Assembly: GCF_000424005.1 (NCBI RefSeq)
Contig: NZ_AUJB01000009.1
Location: forward strand, 310,001-374,000
DNA: 64,000 nucleotides
Origin: Pseudobutyrivibrio ruminis CF1b
Lineage (GTDB): Bacteria; Bacillota; Clostridia; Lachnospirales; Lachnospiraceae
Direction: 5' to 3'
Positions 43,652 through 52,257 of this stretch are shown piece by piece. A model generated the notes under the pieces. That model was given only the letters and a program-made list of their open reading frames with translations. It was not told where the DNA came from and searched no databases. Both the position numbers and the translations under genes were made by a program. How positions within the stretch are numbered: position 1 is the first letter of the stretch; every line of letters starts with the position of its first letter.

Positions 43652-44302
43652 ATGGCAGAAATGAATACTAAGGCGATGTATAAGTTATCTTATGGTTTGT
43701 TTGTATGTACAGCGGTGCGAGATGGCAGAGCTAATGGCTGCATCATAAACACAGCTATTCAGGTTGCATCGGAGCCAAATCGTATTTCCGTAGCGATTAA
43801 CAAGGCGAACTTCACACATGATATGGTGAAGGAGACAGGGGCATGCAATATTTCTGTCATTAGCCAGGATGCGTCCTTTGAGTTGTTTAAGCATTTTGGA
43901 TTCCAGTCGGGGCGTGATGTAGACAAGTTTGCAGATTATCCAAAGGGGAATTATCAGCAGGCAGACAATGGAATTCCTTATATTGTGGTTGGGACAAATG
44001 CGTACTTCTCACTGAAGGTGAAGGAGACAGTTGATTTGGGTTCGCATACGTTGTTTATCTGTGAGCCTACATTTATGACTGTGCTTTCAGATGTGTCATC
44101 GGTGACATATGACTACTACCAGAATAATATCAAGCCAAAGCCTGAGGCTGTTGGGACGACGCCTAAGGGGGAGACTGTATGGAGATGTCGAATATGCGGA
44201 TATGAGTGGGTAGGCGAGGAGCTGCCGGATGATTTCATCTGTCCGATTTGTAAGCATCCGAAGGCAGATTTTGAGAAGGTTGTGAGGACGCCGGAAGAGT
44301 AA
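43652..44302 (+). CDS. Flavin reductase-rubredoxin fusion
   Basis: A 216-residue redox protein. An FMN-binding flavin reductase domain (1-150; GLFVCTAV, ANGCIINTAIQV) is fused to a C-terminal rubredoxin with two C-x2-C iron ligands (CRICGYEW and CPICKHP). Such high-molecular-weight rubredoxins pass electrons to flavodiiron proteins to reduce oxygen or NO in anaerobes. GGAGGGG precedes the ATG. It is directly downstream of element copy A, an odd place for an ordinary metabolic gene. Confidence 0.92.
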   Translation: MAEMNTKAMYKLSYGLFVCTAVRDGRANGCIINTAIQVASEPNRISVAINKANFTHDMVKETGACNISVISQDASFELFKHFGFQSGRDVDKFADYPKGNYQQADNGIPYIVVGTNAYFSLKVKETVDLGSHTLFICEPTFMTVLSDVSSVTYDYYQNNIKPKPEAVGTTPKGETVWRCRICGYEWVGEELPDDFICPICKHPKADFEKVVRTPEE

Positions 44303-44381
44303 TATTATACTTGAAATATGCCAAATCTAGGATATAATGAATATATATTCACTGAAAAATATTTCAATAAAAGAGGGGCAT

Positions 44382-45743
44382 ATGTTTTTAGGCAGAGCGA
44401 AAGAATTAAAAATACTTGGTGAACAATTAAATAGTGATGGAAAGACTGCGGTTTTAATATATGGAAAACGTCGTGTGGGAAAGTCTACACTAATTGCAGA
44501 AGCATCCAAAAAATTTAATGGGTGTGTTATAAGCTATATGTGTGCCCAGTCATCGCTAGAAGGAAATCTTACATTATTATCTAAGACAATCTCGATAGTG
44601 TTAGATATACCGGAAGTGCGCTTTATGAGCTTGCAAGATGTTTTTGATTATTTATCGAAACAGAGAGGTCAGTTTTTGTTTGTTATCGATGAGTATCAAT
44701 ATCTTAAGCAGGCCGGTAAAAAGAATGAGATTGACTCATATATGCAGATAATAATTGATAAGCTTCCTAAGAATGTAAAGCTTATTCTTTGTGGTTCCTA
44801 TGTGACAGTCATGAAGGAGTTACTAGAAGAAGAAAATCCTTTATTTGGACGCTTTACGGAAATAATGCATATAGAAGCATTTGACTATTATGATGCCGCT
44901 TTATTTTATCCAAGCGCAGACTTGAAAAGGAAATGCGAGAACTATGCAGTGTTTGGCGGAAGCCCTTATGTACTTTCTAATATTGATTCTAGTATGTCTA
45001 TTAGGGACAACATAATCAAATATCTTTTGCCAGAAACTAGTATTTTAAGAACATATATAGAGAATGTTATTTTGAAGGAAATTCAAAAATCTTATGATAT
45101 AAGAATCTTTCAGCTTATAGGAAACGGACAAAAAAAATACGCTGACTTAACGTCTGGGCTAGGAGGACAAGATAAAGGACTTCTTGCCAAACAGCTAAAT
45201 CATTTAATAAAGATGGAAGCAATTGAAAAACTGGCACCTATAAATAAGCTCAATGACAAGAAAAAACAATTTTATGTCATATCTGATAATTTGATGCGCT
45301 TTTATTTTACTTATATTTTTGGATACGATGCTGCTATAAAGATGTTGGGGGAGGCTGCTTATTATGAGGGATATATTTCTAAGAGTATAGATGAGTTTAT
45401 CCAGAGAAGATTTGAGGGGATAGTTTTACAGTATTTTAAAAGAAAAGCTCGTTCTTTTGAGATACGAGATGTGTTAAATATTGGTTCATATTGGTATGAT
45501 CTTCCGGAAGAACAAAAAAATGGTCAATTTGATGTGGTACTACAGCGCAAGGAAGGATACGATATTTTTGAATGTAAGTTTTACGATCATGAAATGGATA
45601 TGGAAGAATGCAAGAAAGAGGAGGAACAGGTTAATAATATCAAAGAGCTAGCGGGGATAAGGTTGGGATTTGTAAATTTATATGGCTTTAGTTTTTATAA
45701 TGAGCAATATGAATTGATAACAGGAAGTGATTTATATAGCTAA
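44382..45743 (+). CDS. Archaeal-type AAA ATPase with DUF234-like C-terminus
   Basis: About 453 residues. GRAKELKIL opens an ATPase_2 domain with P-loop YGKRRVGKST and Walker B FLFVIDEYQYL. A winged-helix segment follows (about 260-310), then a C-terminal nuclease-like DUF234 region (about 320-450) with a possible D-E-K core, FDVVLQRK and FECKFYD. GAGGGG at 44373-44378 favours ATG 44382 over 44337. The family is widespread in anaerobes with no known role; the nuclease-like end suggests DNA metabolism or conflict. Confidence 0.83.
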   Translation: MFLGRAKELKILGEQLNSDGKTAVLIYGKRRVGKSTLIAEASKKFNGCVISYMCAQSSLEGNLTLLSKTISIVLDIPEVRFMSLQDVFDYLSKQRGQFLFVIDEYQYLKQAGKKNEIDSYMQIIIDKLPKNVKLILCGSYVTVMKELLEEENPLFGRFTEIMHIEAFDYYDAALFYPSADLKRKCENYAVFGGSPYVLSNIDSSMSIRDNIIKYLLPETSILRTYIENVILKEIQKSYDIRIFQLIGNGQKKYADLTSGLGGQDKGLLAKQLNHLIKMEAIEKLAPINKLNDKKKQFYVISDNLMRFYFTYIFGYDAAIKMLGEAAYYEGYISKSIDEFIQRRFEGIVLQYFKRKARSFEIRDVLNIGSYWYDLPEEQKNGQFDVVLQRKEGYDIFECKFYDHEMDMEECKKEEEQVNNIKELAGIRLGFVNLYGFSFYNEQYELITGSDLYS

Positions 45744-45773
45744 GGAGTGAAATCTTCGGATTCACTCCTCTTT
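45743..45773 (+). terminator. Terminator with UUCG loop
   Basis: AGGAGTGA-A-ATC pairs with GATTCACTCCT across a TTCG tetraloop, with one bulged A, followed by CTTT. It begins at the stop codon of the ATPase gene. Confidence 0.8.
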
Positions 45774-45922
45774 CAGATATTGTATATAGTTTCTGCGAGA
45801 TTGTAGTTTCTGGGAGATCAGGTAATTCATTTGCTATTACTATTGATTAAGTGCAGAAAAACAAAAATAATGAGCCCAAAGAAAATATAAGAGTAGGATA
45901 CTGGATTGAGAAGGTTGAATGT

Positions 45923-48644
45923 ATGGGTGAATCTATAAAAGAACTAAAACAGAAAATAGAACAGCTAGAGCACGAGAATCTCTGCCTCAGACAATTATTG
46001 GATGAGGCAGGGATTTCTTATAGTAGGAAGATAAATGCGGATGGCCAGGATGAGTCAAAACAAGAAAAATATGAACCAAAACAAGGAGATAGAATTGAGC
46101 CAATTGAGATAAATGATAAGAATGCCAACAATTTCTTCATGCTCTTTTGCAGAGGTAGACAGGATGTTTATGATCTTCGTTATTGTAATCCTAAAACTGG
46201 AAAAACTGGCTACTACACTCAATGCTTCAATAGATGGGAGAGAGATTGCCATATAAATAAGCACGACGGAGTTAGATGCAAAGGTTGCGAGATTAAGGCA
46301 TATAAGCCGGTCACGCCGGATTTGATAAAAGCTCATTTAAGAGGTGCTGACCCAAATGGTAATGATGTTGTGGCAATCTATCCCATGCTTGAGGATAATA
46401 TGTGTCAGTTGCTGGTGTTTGATTTTGACAATCATGCTCAGGGAGCGCAGCAGGGAGATTTTGCAAATGAAAACCAGGAGTGGATGGAAGAAGTTGATGT
46501 GCTAATGGTTATTTGTAAGGAGTTGGGAGTTCCTGCTATAGTGGAGCGTTCACGTTCGGGAAATGGTGCTCATGTGTGGATTTTCTTCAAAGAACAGATT
46601 CCTGCAAAACTGGCGAGAAGATTTGGATTTGCATTGCTTGAAAAAGGCGCACAGTCTGTAGATTTAAAATCATTTAGATATTACGACAGAATGATACCTA
46701 CACAAGATACATTACCAGCAGGAGGTTTAGGTAATGTAATAGCATTGCCATTGCAGGGACGAGCATTACAAGATGGTAATAGTGCTTTTGTTGATGAGAA
46801 TTGGAATGCATATCCAAAACAACTACAAGCATTAGGTGCAGTCCGAAGATTAACAAAGGTTGAGGTTGAAGATTATCTGTTGCAGTGGAGCAAGGTAAAT
46901 ATAAATGAAGAGGATAATGAGAACTACATTCCTTGGAAAGATTCGGATAACATTTCAGCTGTCGATGTGGATGGATCTGTAGAAATCACATTAGCTGAAA
47001 AGCTTTATATTAAAAAGAGTAATATTTCAAATGGGTTAAAGCGAAAACTGCGACAGCTTTCTGCATATACAAATAGAGATTATTTTAGAAATCAAGCTAT
47101 GAGTATGCCTAATTATGATACGCCAAGGTTTATATATCTTGGCGAGGATGACGGGGATTATATAGCACTGCCAAGGGGGCTACAAGAAAAGGTAGAGGAA
47201 CTACTGAAGGCTGCAGATATTAAACATGAGATTAGAGACGAACGTGAAAATGGTAGAAGAATTAATGTGTCTTTTAAAGGTAAATTAAAAGACTCTCAGC
47301 AGGAAGCGCTGGAAGAAATTATGAAGTATGATGATGGAATTCTTCATGCGGCCACAGCATTTGGAAAGACAGTAGTATGTTGTGATTTGATTGCGAAACA
47401 TCAGGTTAACACATTGATACTGGTAGATAAAGCAGAGCTGATGAATCAGTGGATAGAACGATTAAAAGAATTCCTAGTAATCGATGAGGAGTTACCAGAA
47501 TATGAGACTAAATCTGGACGCATAAAGAAGCGAAAAGAATTAATAGGAAATCTACAAGGTGCACATGACTCCATGACTGGAATTGTTGATGTGGCTATGA
47601 TTAGGTCCTTGAAAAAGAAAGATGGAATGCATCCACTCCTAAAACAGTATGGTCAAGTTATATTGGATGAGTGTCATCATGGTGCTTCGGATTCTGCTAT
47701 AGAGGTTCTGAGAGAAGTACCTGCAAAATATTTATATGGTGTGACTGCAACGCCAAAAAGAGGCGATGGAAAAGAGAAGACTAATGAATTCTTAATCGGG
47801 CCAATCAGGTATAGATTTACTGCGAAGGACAGAGCTAAGGAACAAGGAATACCGCATCTGGTATATCCAAGATTTACACGAACCGTTGCCACACATCATA
47901 TGAGCAAGACGTGCCCAGGTGGCCGAGCTTAATTCAGTTAGTGAAGACGAGAGCTTAATATTAGTAGGTACCGGCTCTTTACTTGGTGAAGGATTCGATT
48001 ATCCTAGGTTAGATACATTATTTATGGTTACGCCAATTAGGGGTGAAAATGTAGTGGAACAGTATGTGGGCCGATTGAATCGTGACTATCCAAGTAAAGA
48101 GAATGTCATTGTATATGATTATGTGGATATCCATGTTCCAAAGTTTAATAAGATGTATAATTCTCGATTAAAAGCATATAAAAAGATTGGGTATGATATT
48201 TGTTCTGGAATAGAAGGAGAGAAGCAGGAGGCAAATGCAATCTATGATATTGAAAGCTATGCAGAAGTTTACAATCGAGACTTGATGGAGGCAAAGGAAT
48301 CAGTTGTAATCTCAAGCCCACGTATTAACACGAAGAAGGTTGAAAAGCTTGTAGAGATGCTGGCACCTAAGTATGCGCTTGGGTTAAATGTAACAATATT
48401 AACCTGGCATCCAGATGCTTATGTATATGGCAAGGACTATGTAAGAATGGAACTGCTGGAGCGATTAAGACGTGCTGGATTTGAAGTGAGACTTAGGACA
48501 GAGGTTTGCGAACGTTTTGCTGTTATTGATAATCAGATTGTATGGTATGGGAGCATTAATCTGCTATCAAAAGAGGATGCAGAGGATAATATCATGAGGG
48601 TGTGTGATGCTGAGATTGCGGCTGAGGTGCTGGAGTTGATGTAA
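45923..48644 (+). pseudogene. TOTE-type primase-helicase-PLD protein, broken by deletion and frameshift
   Basis: The first frame (to 47932) has an N-terminal coiled coil, an archaeo-eukaryotic primase domain (VFDFDNH, ERSRSGNGAHVWIFF) and a superfamily 2 helicase with ATAFGKT and DECHHGA. It breaks after RTVATHHM. The second frame, from 47919, resumes with GTGSLLGEGFDYPRLDT and QYVGRLNRDY (helicase motifs V and VI), then a phospholipase D-like domain (about 150-235). Roughly 80 residues covering the start of the second RecA lobe are lost. The preferred start is ATG 45923, preceded by GAGAAGG; GTG 45851 is possible. The break is visible, the family name is from memory. Confidence 0.82.
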
Positions 48645-48705
48645 GATAAAAGCATTGATATAGGTTATGAATATATAACTGTGAGTTGTAAATAATTCTA
48701 CACTA

Positions 48706-48734
48706 TTGACGATATTACCTATAAGTAATATTAT
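48706..48734 (+). promoter_or_regulatory. Promoter and operator of the toxin-antitoxin-chaperone operon
   Basis: TTGACG at 48706-48711 and TATTAT at 48729-48734 have a 17-bp spacer. ATATTAC 48712-48718 and GTAATAT 48725-48731 form a perfect inverted repeat inside the spacer, overlapping the -10 box. This is where an antitoxin repressor would bind. Confidence 0.7.
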
Positions 48735-48767
48735 TGTATATACATACATTGAGGAGGAGTGCAATGA

Positions 48768-49151
48768 GTGGAACTACATAATATAGATATATATGGTTCA
48801 GACAATATTTTTGCTGTTCCTATGCTAGAGAAAGAATTCTCTAACGCTGTCAATGAGGCATGGAAAAATAAACCGCCATGGAAGAGATATCAGAAAAAAT
48901 TGATGGAGGACCTGTCGGTATTAAGTGTTGAGTTGGAAGGTGCTATTAGACTTCCACAGTATGAGAAACTAACGGGTGAGAAGTATTTGTATTCTATCAG
49001 GCACCCTAAAACTAAGAAGAATGTTAGAGTTCTTTATACTATTGTGGATGGGGATATTATCTTACTTCACGCGTTTCTTGAGAAAAATGATTCTGACTAT
49101 AGAAGAGGAATTAATCTATCAAATAAGAGATTGGATGAGCTAGAGGAATAA
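48768..49151 (+). CDS. higB: HigB/RelE-superfamily toxin
   Basis: A 127-residue protein of the phage-derived Gp49-like/HigB family. It shows IRLPQYEKLTGEKYLYSIRH, NVRVLYTIVDGDIILLHAF, and a Lys/Arg-rich end. Such toxins cut mRNA on the ribosome. Start GTG 48768 has AGGAGGAG 8 nt upstream. An ATG four bases earlier is out of frame and gives only five codons. The antitoxin gene follows. Confidence 0.85.
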   Translation: MELHNIDIYGSDNIFAVPMLEKEFSNAVNEAWKNKPPWKRYQKKLMEDLSVLSVELEGAIRLPQYEKLTGEKYLYSIRHPKTKKNVRVLYTIVDGDIILLHAFLEKNDSDYRRGINLSNKRLDELEE

Positions 49152-49176
49152 TGACAGGGGTTAAATGGAGGAAGCT

Positions 49177-49572
49177 ATGAGTTTAAAAGATAAGATTGCT
49201 AATGCTAAGAAGACTACATGGGTTACAGATGGATTTGAAGAGCAGGAAGTAAAAACAATTGTTGAATTGGCTAGAATATCAGCGAAGATAGAGTTGGCTC
49301 GATTAGATAGAGGAATGACACAAAAGGAATTTGCAGATTTTATGGGGGTTACCCAGGGAATGGTTTCTAAATGGGAGAGCCGGGAGTATAATTTTACTAT
49401 TAAGTCGTTGAATGAAATATGTGCGAAATTGGGTTTAGAGTGTAATGTTGACATATATTCAGAAAACACGAAGTCAGAATATACTGTTGATAAATGGGAA
49501 GCAGAGAACCTAAATAATATTATGAGATTCAGAGTACCTAAGGATATGGTACTTACAGAGGGGATTGCATAA
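49177..49572 (+). CDS. higA: HigA-type HTH antitoxin
   Basis: A 131-residue antitoxin. Residues about 40-95 form a Cro/CI-type HTH (GMTQKEFADFMGVTQGMVSKW). The C-terminal 35 residues (YTVDKWEAENLN) would be the disordered part recognised by toxin or chaperone. ATG 49165 and 49177 are both in frame; GGAGGA at 49167-49172 favours 49177. Its stop overlaps the start of the SecB-like gene by one base (TAATG). Confidence 0.85.
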   Translation: MSLKDKIANAKKTTWVTDGFEEQEVKTIVELARISAKIELARLDRGMTQKEFADFMGVTQGMVSKWESREYNFTIKSLNEICAKLGLECNVDIYSENTKSEYTVDKWEAENLNNIMRFRVPKDMVLTEGIA

Positions 49573-50006
49573 TGAATTTAAATGAGATTACAGCAGGGAT
49601 TGAACTGTTGGGGAATAATATAAATAAGCTTGTGATAAAGAATTCTTTGGTTAACTTTGCAGATGCTAAAGAAAAGAAAATTGATTTTTGTATTAATAAA
49701 CCTCGATTTGAAAAAGATGACGACGGTCTAATGGGGCAAATTGAGATAGAGTTTAAAATTGATTTAATCAACTCAGAAGAACAAAAATGTCATATGGAAA
49801 TAGCGCTTGAGGGTGCGTTTGTACCATCAGGAGATATAGATGAAGAACAATTTGAACAACTGGTCATGGTTAACGGTGCAGCTGCGCTTGTAAGTATAGC
49901 AAGGGGTAAGATTGAAGCTATATCAGGAAATGTATTAAACAGTGGAAAAATAGTTATTCCGTTTATAAATGTTTTGGAGTACTACAAAGAAGCTAGTATG
50001 AAGTAG
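49572..50006 (+). CDS. SecB-like chaperone of a toxin-antitoxin-chaperone module
   Basis: A 144-residue protein with the SecB beta-sheet pattern (DGLMGQIEIEFKIDL, KCHMEIALEGAFV). The C-terminal ARGKIEAISGNVLNSGKIVIPFINVLEYY matches the end of SecB, where residues near P-x-x-N-x-x-x-Y contact clients. In toxin-antitoxin-chaperone (TAC) systems, such as that of Mycobacterium tuberculosis, a SecB-like protein stabilises the antitoxin. Its start overlaps the antitoxin stop, giving fixed stoichiometry, and a terminator follows. Confidence 0.75.
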   Translation: MNLNEITAGIELLGNNINKLVIKNSLVNFADAKEKKIDFCINKPRFEKDDDGLMGQIEIEFKIDLINSEEQKCHMEIALEGAFVPSGDIDEEQFEQLVMVNGAAALVSIARGKIEAISGNVLNSGKIVIPFINVLEYYKEASMK

Positions 50007-50008
50007 TG

Positions 50009-50043
50009 AAAAAGCTGATCAGCATATGCTGGTTAGCTTTTTG
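50009..50043 (+). terminator. Terminator of the toxin-antitoxin-chaperone operon
   Basis: AAAAAGCTGATCAGCA pairs with TGCTGGTTAGCTTTTT around a 2-nt centre, using two G-T pairs. It begins 3 nt after the SecB-like stop. Confidence 0.85.
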
Positions 50044-50076
50044 TGATTTATTAGGTATATTTGTGGGGGAATTATT

Positions 50077-50187
50077 ATGAAGTACGCATTAGTCGATGGT
50101 AAGAGAAGACATATTCAGGATGTAGAACGTGGGACACACGGTTTTGATTGTTGGTTTCAAGATTATGAGGTAGTGGATATGGAGTAA
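50077..50187 (+). pseudogene. Truncated CoiA-like ORF
   Basis: A 36-codon ORF from ATG 50077 with a strong site (GGGGGA 50065-50070). It starts MKYALVDGKRRHIQDVERG and then TAA. This opening resembles competence protein CoiA-like nuclease-family proteins, which usually run to over 200 residues. Only the N-terminus is left. The assignment rests on this short match. Confidence 0.45.
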
Positions 50188-50232
50188 AACGCTCCATATG
50201 TGAATGAACTATAACGAATAGAGGGGAAAGAA

Positions 50233-50427
50233 ATGATAAATGAACTTTATAATTGTGATTGGGAAAAAGTATATGCTGACTACTGGGAAAAATACAAAGA
50301 AAAAGGATTAATCTTATCGGCGAAGCCGATTAAAATCATTCCTTACTCGCGCCAGCGAGTGGTCTGGGAGGGGGCAGACCTGCGCAGCTGCTCGGAATGG
50401 TACCATAAAATAATATATAGTGTATAA
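50233..50427 (+). pseudogene. Small ORF cut short by element copy B
   Basis: A 64-codon ORF with a good site (GAGGGGA). Residues 1-28 (MINELYNCDWEKVYADYW) look like an authentic N-terminus. From about residue 29 onward the codons are those of the repeat element, ending with IIPYSRQRVVWEGADL and a stop at its promoter. The same element-derived tail ends the ORF at 52258. Probably the 5' remnant of a larger gene. Confidence 0.5.
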
Positions 50428-50460
50428 TTGAGCTGTGGTGTTTACTGCAGCTTATTGTTT
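50316..50460 (+). repeat. Island multi-hairpin element, copy B (with promoter)
   Basis: ATCGGC-GAA-GCCGAT (50316-50330); CATTCC 50337-50342 with GGAATG 50394-50399, enclosing CTCGC/GCGAG (50346-50359) and GGTCTG/CAGACC (50361-50380); GGTACC; TATAAT 50423-50428; AGCTG/CAGCT (50431-50452) and T-rich tail. Located directly before the gene at 50480. Confidence 0.85.
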
Positions 50461-50479
50461 AGGAAAAAGGGGACAATTA

Positions 50480-51661
50480 ATGTTATTAAAAGATAGACTT
50501 AATGAATACAAGAAGGATGAACTATTAGATATTGCAAGAGGCATAGAACTAGATGGAATTTCAAAACTAAAGAAATCCGATTTAATAGAATTAATTATAT
50601 CTAAGTTATGTTGTGAAGATATGATGCGCATAAGATTTGAATGCCTGACGGATGAAGAGCTTGCGCTGTTTAAGAAATCTATCAAGGAGCCACAAGATGT
50701 AAAAATTGAAGACATTATGCCAGCCATGCAGTTGTATATATATATGCTTGGCGGTTTTGATGAAGTGACAGATTACTTTACTGTTTATGATGAGATGGCT
50801 GAAGTTTTTGAGAAGATTAACGACCAAGCCTTTGTGGCTGAACAGAAAAAACGAGGCTGGTTGGTAAAGTGTATTCACTTCTTTAGGAAATACTATGTGG
50901 TGGCACCATTAGAAGTAATTTATCAGTTATATCGCCTGAAGATAAAAGATAATATTGCAGATATGGTGGATTTGATATGGAGCATGCCAATGGATATTAT
51001 TGGTTGCTGCATATTTCCTGAAGACGAGTTTCAAATAAATGAGATGGGGATTGATAAATATCTGCATACGGAGGGTGGACTACTTGTAAATCTTGAGTCA
51101 TTTGAAGATGGAGAGGTATTTCCATTGTTAAGAGAACAGGTGGGAAAGGATTTTTATATTCCATCTGCTGCACAACTTAATGAAATAGTTATTAATGGCT
51201 ATGAGTCAAGCTCACTCGCTTATAAAAAGCTGAAGGAATTCTTCAAAAAGAAACTAAAACAGTCTGAAGAACTTGCTATAAACTGGTGCATGCAGGTTTG
51301 GCTCAGCAGTTATAATGGCGATATGCCTACAGAAGTATTGAAAATGTTGGATGAGGCAGGTGTAGTATTCGACAGCGAGGAGCAAATGAATGAGCTTGTC
51401 GGTTTAATGATGGCTGCTCATAATAATACAAGGTTAAGAGAAAACAGAGGGCATAAGCCAACTGAACTTGCTGGTAAAGAACCATTAGATAGAATGCCGA
51501 CAATAGTTCCGGGTAGCACGAAAGCTGCAGCTATTTTAGGAGAAATCAAGCCTCAGTTAGAGAATATGGGAATGACAGTAGAAATTGGAAAGAAAGTATA
51601 TCCAAATGACCCATGTCCATGTGGCTCGGGAAAGAAATATAAAAAGTGTTGTGGGAGATAA
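50480..51661 (+). CDS. Unknown protein with C-terminal SEC-C zinc motif
   Basis: About 393 residues. The N-terminal 40 residues (YKKDELLDIARGIELDG) resemble a SAP or Rho-N-like helical motif, and the middle is helical without recognisable domain. The C-terminus carries the SEC-C zinc ligand set PNDPCPCGSGKKYKKCCG, used for protein or ribosome contacts. AAGGGG precedes ATG 50480. An upstream in-frame start at 50435 lies inside the promoter of element copy B and is rejected. It is a cassette-like single gene between element copies B and C. Confidence 0.78.
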   Translation: MLLKDRLNEYKKDELLDIARGIELDGISKLKKSDLIELIISKLCCEDMMRIRFECLTDEELALFKKSIKEPQDVKIEDIMPAMQLYIYMLGGFDEVTDYFTVYDEMAEVFEKINDQAFVAEQKKRGWLVKCIHFFRKYYVVAPLEVIYQLYRLKIKDNIADMVDLIWSMPMDIIGCCIFPEDEFQINEMGIDKYLHTEGGLLVNLESFEDGEVFPLLREQVGKDFYIPSAAQLNEIVINGYESSSLAYKKLKEFFKKKLKQSEELAINWCMQVWLSSYNGDMPTEVLKMLDEAGVVFDSEEQMNELVGLMMAAHNNTRLRENRGHKPTELAGKEPLDRMPTIVPGSTKAAAILGEIKPQLENMGMTVEIGKKVYPNDPCPCGSGKKYKKCCGR

Positions 51662-51675
51662 GGGATTTCGGCAGA

Positions 51676-51756
51676 GCGCAGCTGCTCGGAATGGTACCAT
51701 AAGAATAACATATAGTGTATAATTGAGCTGTGGTGTTTACTGCAGCTTATTCTTTT
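51676..51756 (+). repeat. Island multi-hairpin element, copy C (3' half)
   Basis: Starts at GCGCAGCTGC (51676) and keeps only the right side: GGAATGGTACCAT, TATAAT 51718-51723, and AGCTG/CAGCT (51726-51747) with a T-run. The promoter and hairpin part is nearly identical to that of copy B. It lies 15 bp after the SEC-C gene and 19 bp before the DUF4869 gene. Confidence 0.8.
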
Positions 51757-51774
51757 TTGATTGGGAGACTTAAA

Positions 51775-52227
51775 ATGTTAACTATTATATTTGGTGACTA
51801 TAAGGAAGCTAATTACATAAGTAATCCTGACATGTTTTTTGATAATACATATGAGGACAAGTGGTTGGAATCAGACTTGGCCAAAGACATCGTGAAGGAT
51901 ATAGATAAGTCGGATTTGGAAGGCCCAAATCTTGTGGTCAGTCCGGTATTAGGCTCTATTCCTGTTACTAGAATATCTGGTGGTGCGAAGACATTAATAC
52001 AAATAGCCTTTGATAGTGAGCATATTTTCAATGCATCTGCTTGTGGTGATAATTGCGCAAAGTGGCTTTTAAAGATTGGCAATGATAAGGATATAGTTGT
52101 GAGAATGGGGCATGTTATGCATTTTCCGGAAGAATCATTTGATATTAAAATAGCCAATACGGGTGACATTGTACACACACCGTATGAACTGGTGGAGAAG
52201 GTAATCACGGAAGGGTTATTGGATTAA
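51775..52227 (+). CDS. DUF4869 family protein
   Basis: A 150-residue protein that begins MLTIIFGDYKEANYI and contains DNTYEDKWL, SPVLGSI, SGGAKTLI and FNASACGDNCAKWLLKI, which I recognise as DUF4869. The function is unknown. GGGAGA precedes ATG 51775. In related bacteria it is next to a small P-loop protein, as here (52258). The pair may be a two-gene conflict or toxin-antitoxin-like unit; that is inference. Confidence 0.8.
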   Translation: MLTIIFGDYKEANYISNPDMFFDNTYEDKWLESDLAKDIVKDIDKSDLEGPNLVVSPVLGSIPVTRISGGAKTLIQIAFDSEHIFNASACGDNCAKWLLKIGNDKDIVVRMGHVMHFPEESFDIKIANTGDIVHTPYELVEKVITEGLLD

Positions 52228-52257
52228 GAGAGTATTAACCGGTGGAGGTCTGTTTTA

